From Larkinella insperata (lineage in GTDB: Bacteria; Bacteroidota; Bacteroidia; Cytophagales; Spirosomataceae), in assembly GCF_026248825.1 (NCBI RefSeq), contig NZ_CP110973.1, positions 4,547,501-4,611,500 of the forward strand: DNA of 64,000 nt, written 5' to 3'. Position numbers and translations under genes: made by a program. Positions 63,538 to 64,000 of the stretch are shown in pieces; the stretch's first letter is position 1; each line of letters opens with the position of its first letter. Under the pieces are notes generated by a model. The model worked only from the letters and a program-made list of their open reading frames with translations, was not told the DNA's origin and ran no database searches.

Positions 63538-64000
63538 ATGACTCCTTCTTCTTTAAACCGCCGTTCCTTTCTCAAAGCCGCTGGACTGACCGGAACCGGC
63601 TTTTTGCTGGGGTTCACCACCCGGGCCAACGGCTCGATTTCCGGGATCGTTAACCCCAATACCGCTGCGAATGCGGTTTTATCGTTTGAACTGGTTCCCT
63701 TTATCGTCATCGATAACGCGGGCGGCATAACGCTCATCAACCACCGCCCCGACATGGGACAGGGTTCCTGGCAGGCCGTGCCGACCCTGATTGCCGAAGA
63801 ACTGGAGGTGTCGCTCGACCAGATTTCCGTCAAACAGTCGGACGGTTTGCGCAAATACGGCAGCCAGTTGTCGGGCGGGAGCAGCACCGTCCGGACCGGC
63901 TGGAAACGGCTCCGCGAGGCCGGGGCTGCAACCCGCCAGATGTTTACCTCGGCTGCGGCAACCCGCTGGAATGTTCCCGTCAGCGAATGTTACGCTGAAA
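63538..64000 (+). CDS. Tat-exported molybdopterin-binding oxidoreductase, 5' part only
   Basis: First about 154 residues of an IorB/aldehyde-dehydrogenase-type large subunit; it continues past the window edge. Twin-arginine leader NRRSFLKAAGLTGTGFLLGF, then VPFIVIDNAGGITLINHRPD, MGQGSWQAVPTLIAEELEVS and SGGSSTVRTGWKRLREAGAA, which are the first conserved blocks of the family. Partner of the [2Fe-2S] subunit upstream; periplasmic oxidation of N-heterocycles or aldehydes. Reading frame is open to 64000. Confidence 0.93.
   Translation, partial: MTPSSLNRRSFLKAAGLTGTGFLLGFTTRANGSISGIVNPNTAANAVLSFELVPFIVIDNAGGITLINHRPDMGQGSWQAVPTLIAEELEVSLDQISVKQSDGLRKYGSQLSGGSSTVRTGWKRLREAGAATRQMFTSAAATRWNVPVSECYAE

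Noticed and set aside
1..64000. tRNA, rRNA, CRISPR arrays, complete insertion sequences
   Set aside because: None recognised on either strand by eye; no transposase or Cas motifs in the translated frames.

Overview
The window reads as chromosomal DNA of a Cytophagales bacterium, most likely a Spirosoma/Larkinella-type member of the Spirosomataceae/Cytophagaceae. Reasons: moderately high G+C, proteins ending in a type IX secretion sorting domain, DUF4369-TlpA and M48 lipoproteins, many exported (Sec, Tat or lipobox) TIM-barrel sugar enzymes, weak Shine-Dalgarno sites, and promoters of the Bacteroidetes form TTG-N20-TAnnTTTG. I saw no tRNA, rRNA, CRISPR array or complete transposon.

Layout. 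1-1261: 3'-truncated TPR/coiled-coil/membrane signalling protein. 1370-7359: minus-strand genes, a TolB-like propeller lipoprotein and then a tight four-gene unit (Tat-exported glycosidase-like barrel, enolase-superfamily dehydratase, D-2-hydroxyacid dehydrogenase, SGNH hydrolase) that looks like a sugar-acid catabolic operon. 7737-11155: a small orphan protein, an RND pump gene that lost its 3' end, and a short remnant ORF. 11317-18040: a soluble REC-kinase-REC-AraC hybrid regulator, two exported xylose-isomerase-like barrels, a DMT transporter and an IlvD/Edd sugar-acid dehydratase. 18222-21055: single-domain response regulator plus PAS histidine kinase. 21126-27397: TlpA thioredoxin, M48 protease, clan-D glycosidase, Old Yellow Enzyme. 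27461-32543: VOC, DinB, PolX with a degenerate polymerase site, thymidylate synthase, OsmC. 32540-43793: an almost complete assimilatory sulfate route on the minus strand (APS reductase, CysD, CysN, siroheme-dependent reductase, CobA, siroheme synthase, MetZ, TauE/SafE). A two-gene nucleotidyltransferase/HEPN module, with the HEPN gene frameshifted, sits between cysD and cysN. 44020-47997: subtilisin lipoprotein and a cupredoxin/beta-propeller pair. 48127-53153: leuS-xth-pnuC-NadR-like kinase. 53145-64000: exonuclease, fumarase, GDPD, GNAT-nitrilase fusion, OMP, sterol desaturase-like protein, modular GH5 cellulase, small GNAT, and the start of an isoquinoline-oxidoreductase-type molybdoenzyme.

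The most unusual points are: (1) the type VII toxin-antitoxin-like MNT/HEPN pair embedded in the sulfate-activation operon, with the toxin broken; (2) a sharply A+T-rich patch of about 360 bp (36% G+C by hand count) inside leuS, just before the KMSKS loop and spanning an extra protein segment; (3) a PolX whose three polymerase aspartates appear replaced while the PHP nuclease site is kept; (4) two families of long intergenic inverted repeats; (5) a candidate transcription attenuator ahead of the TauE/SafE gene. Functions were assigned from motifs recognised by eye; no database search was run.
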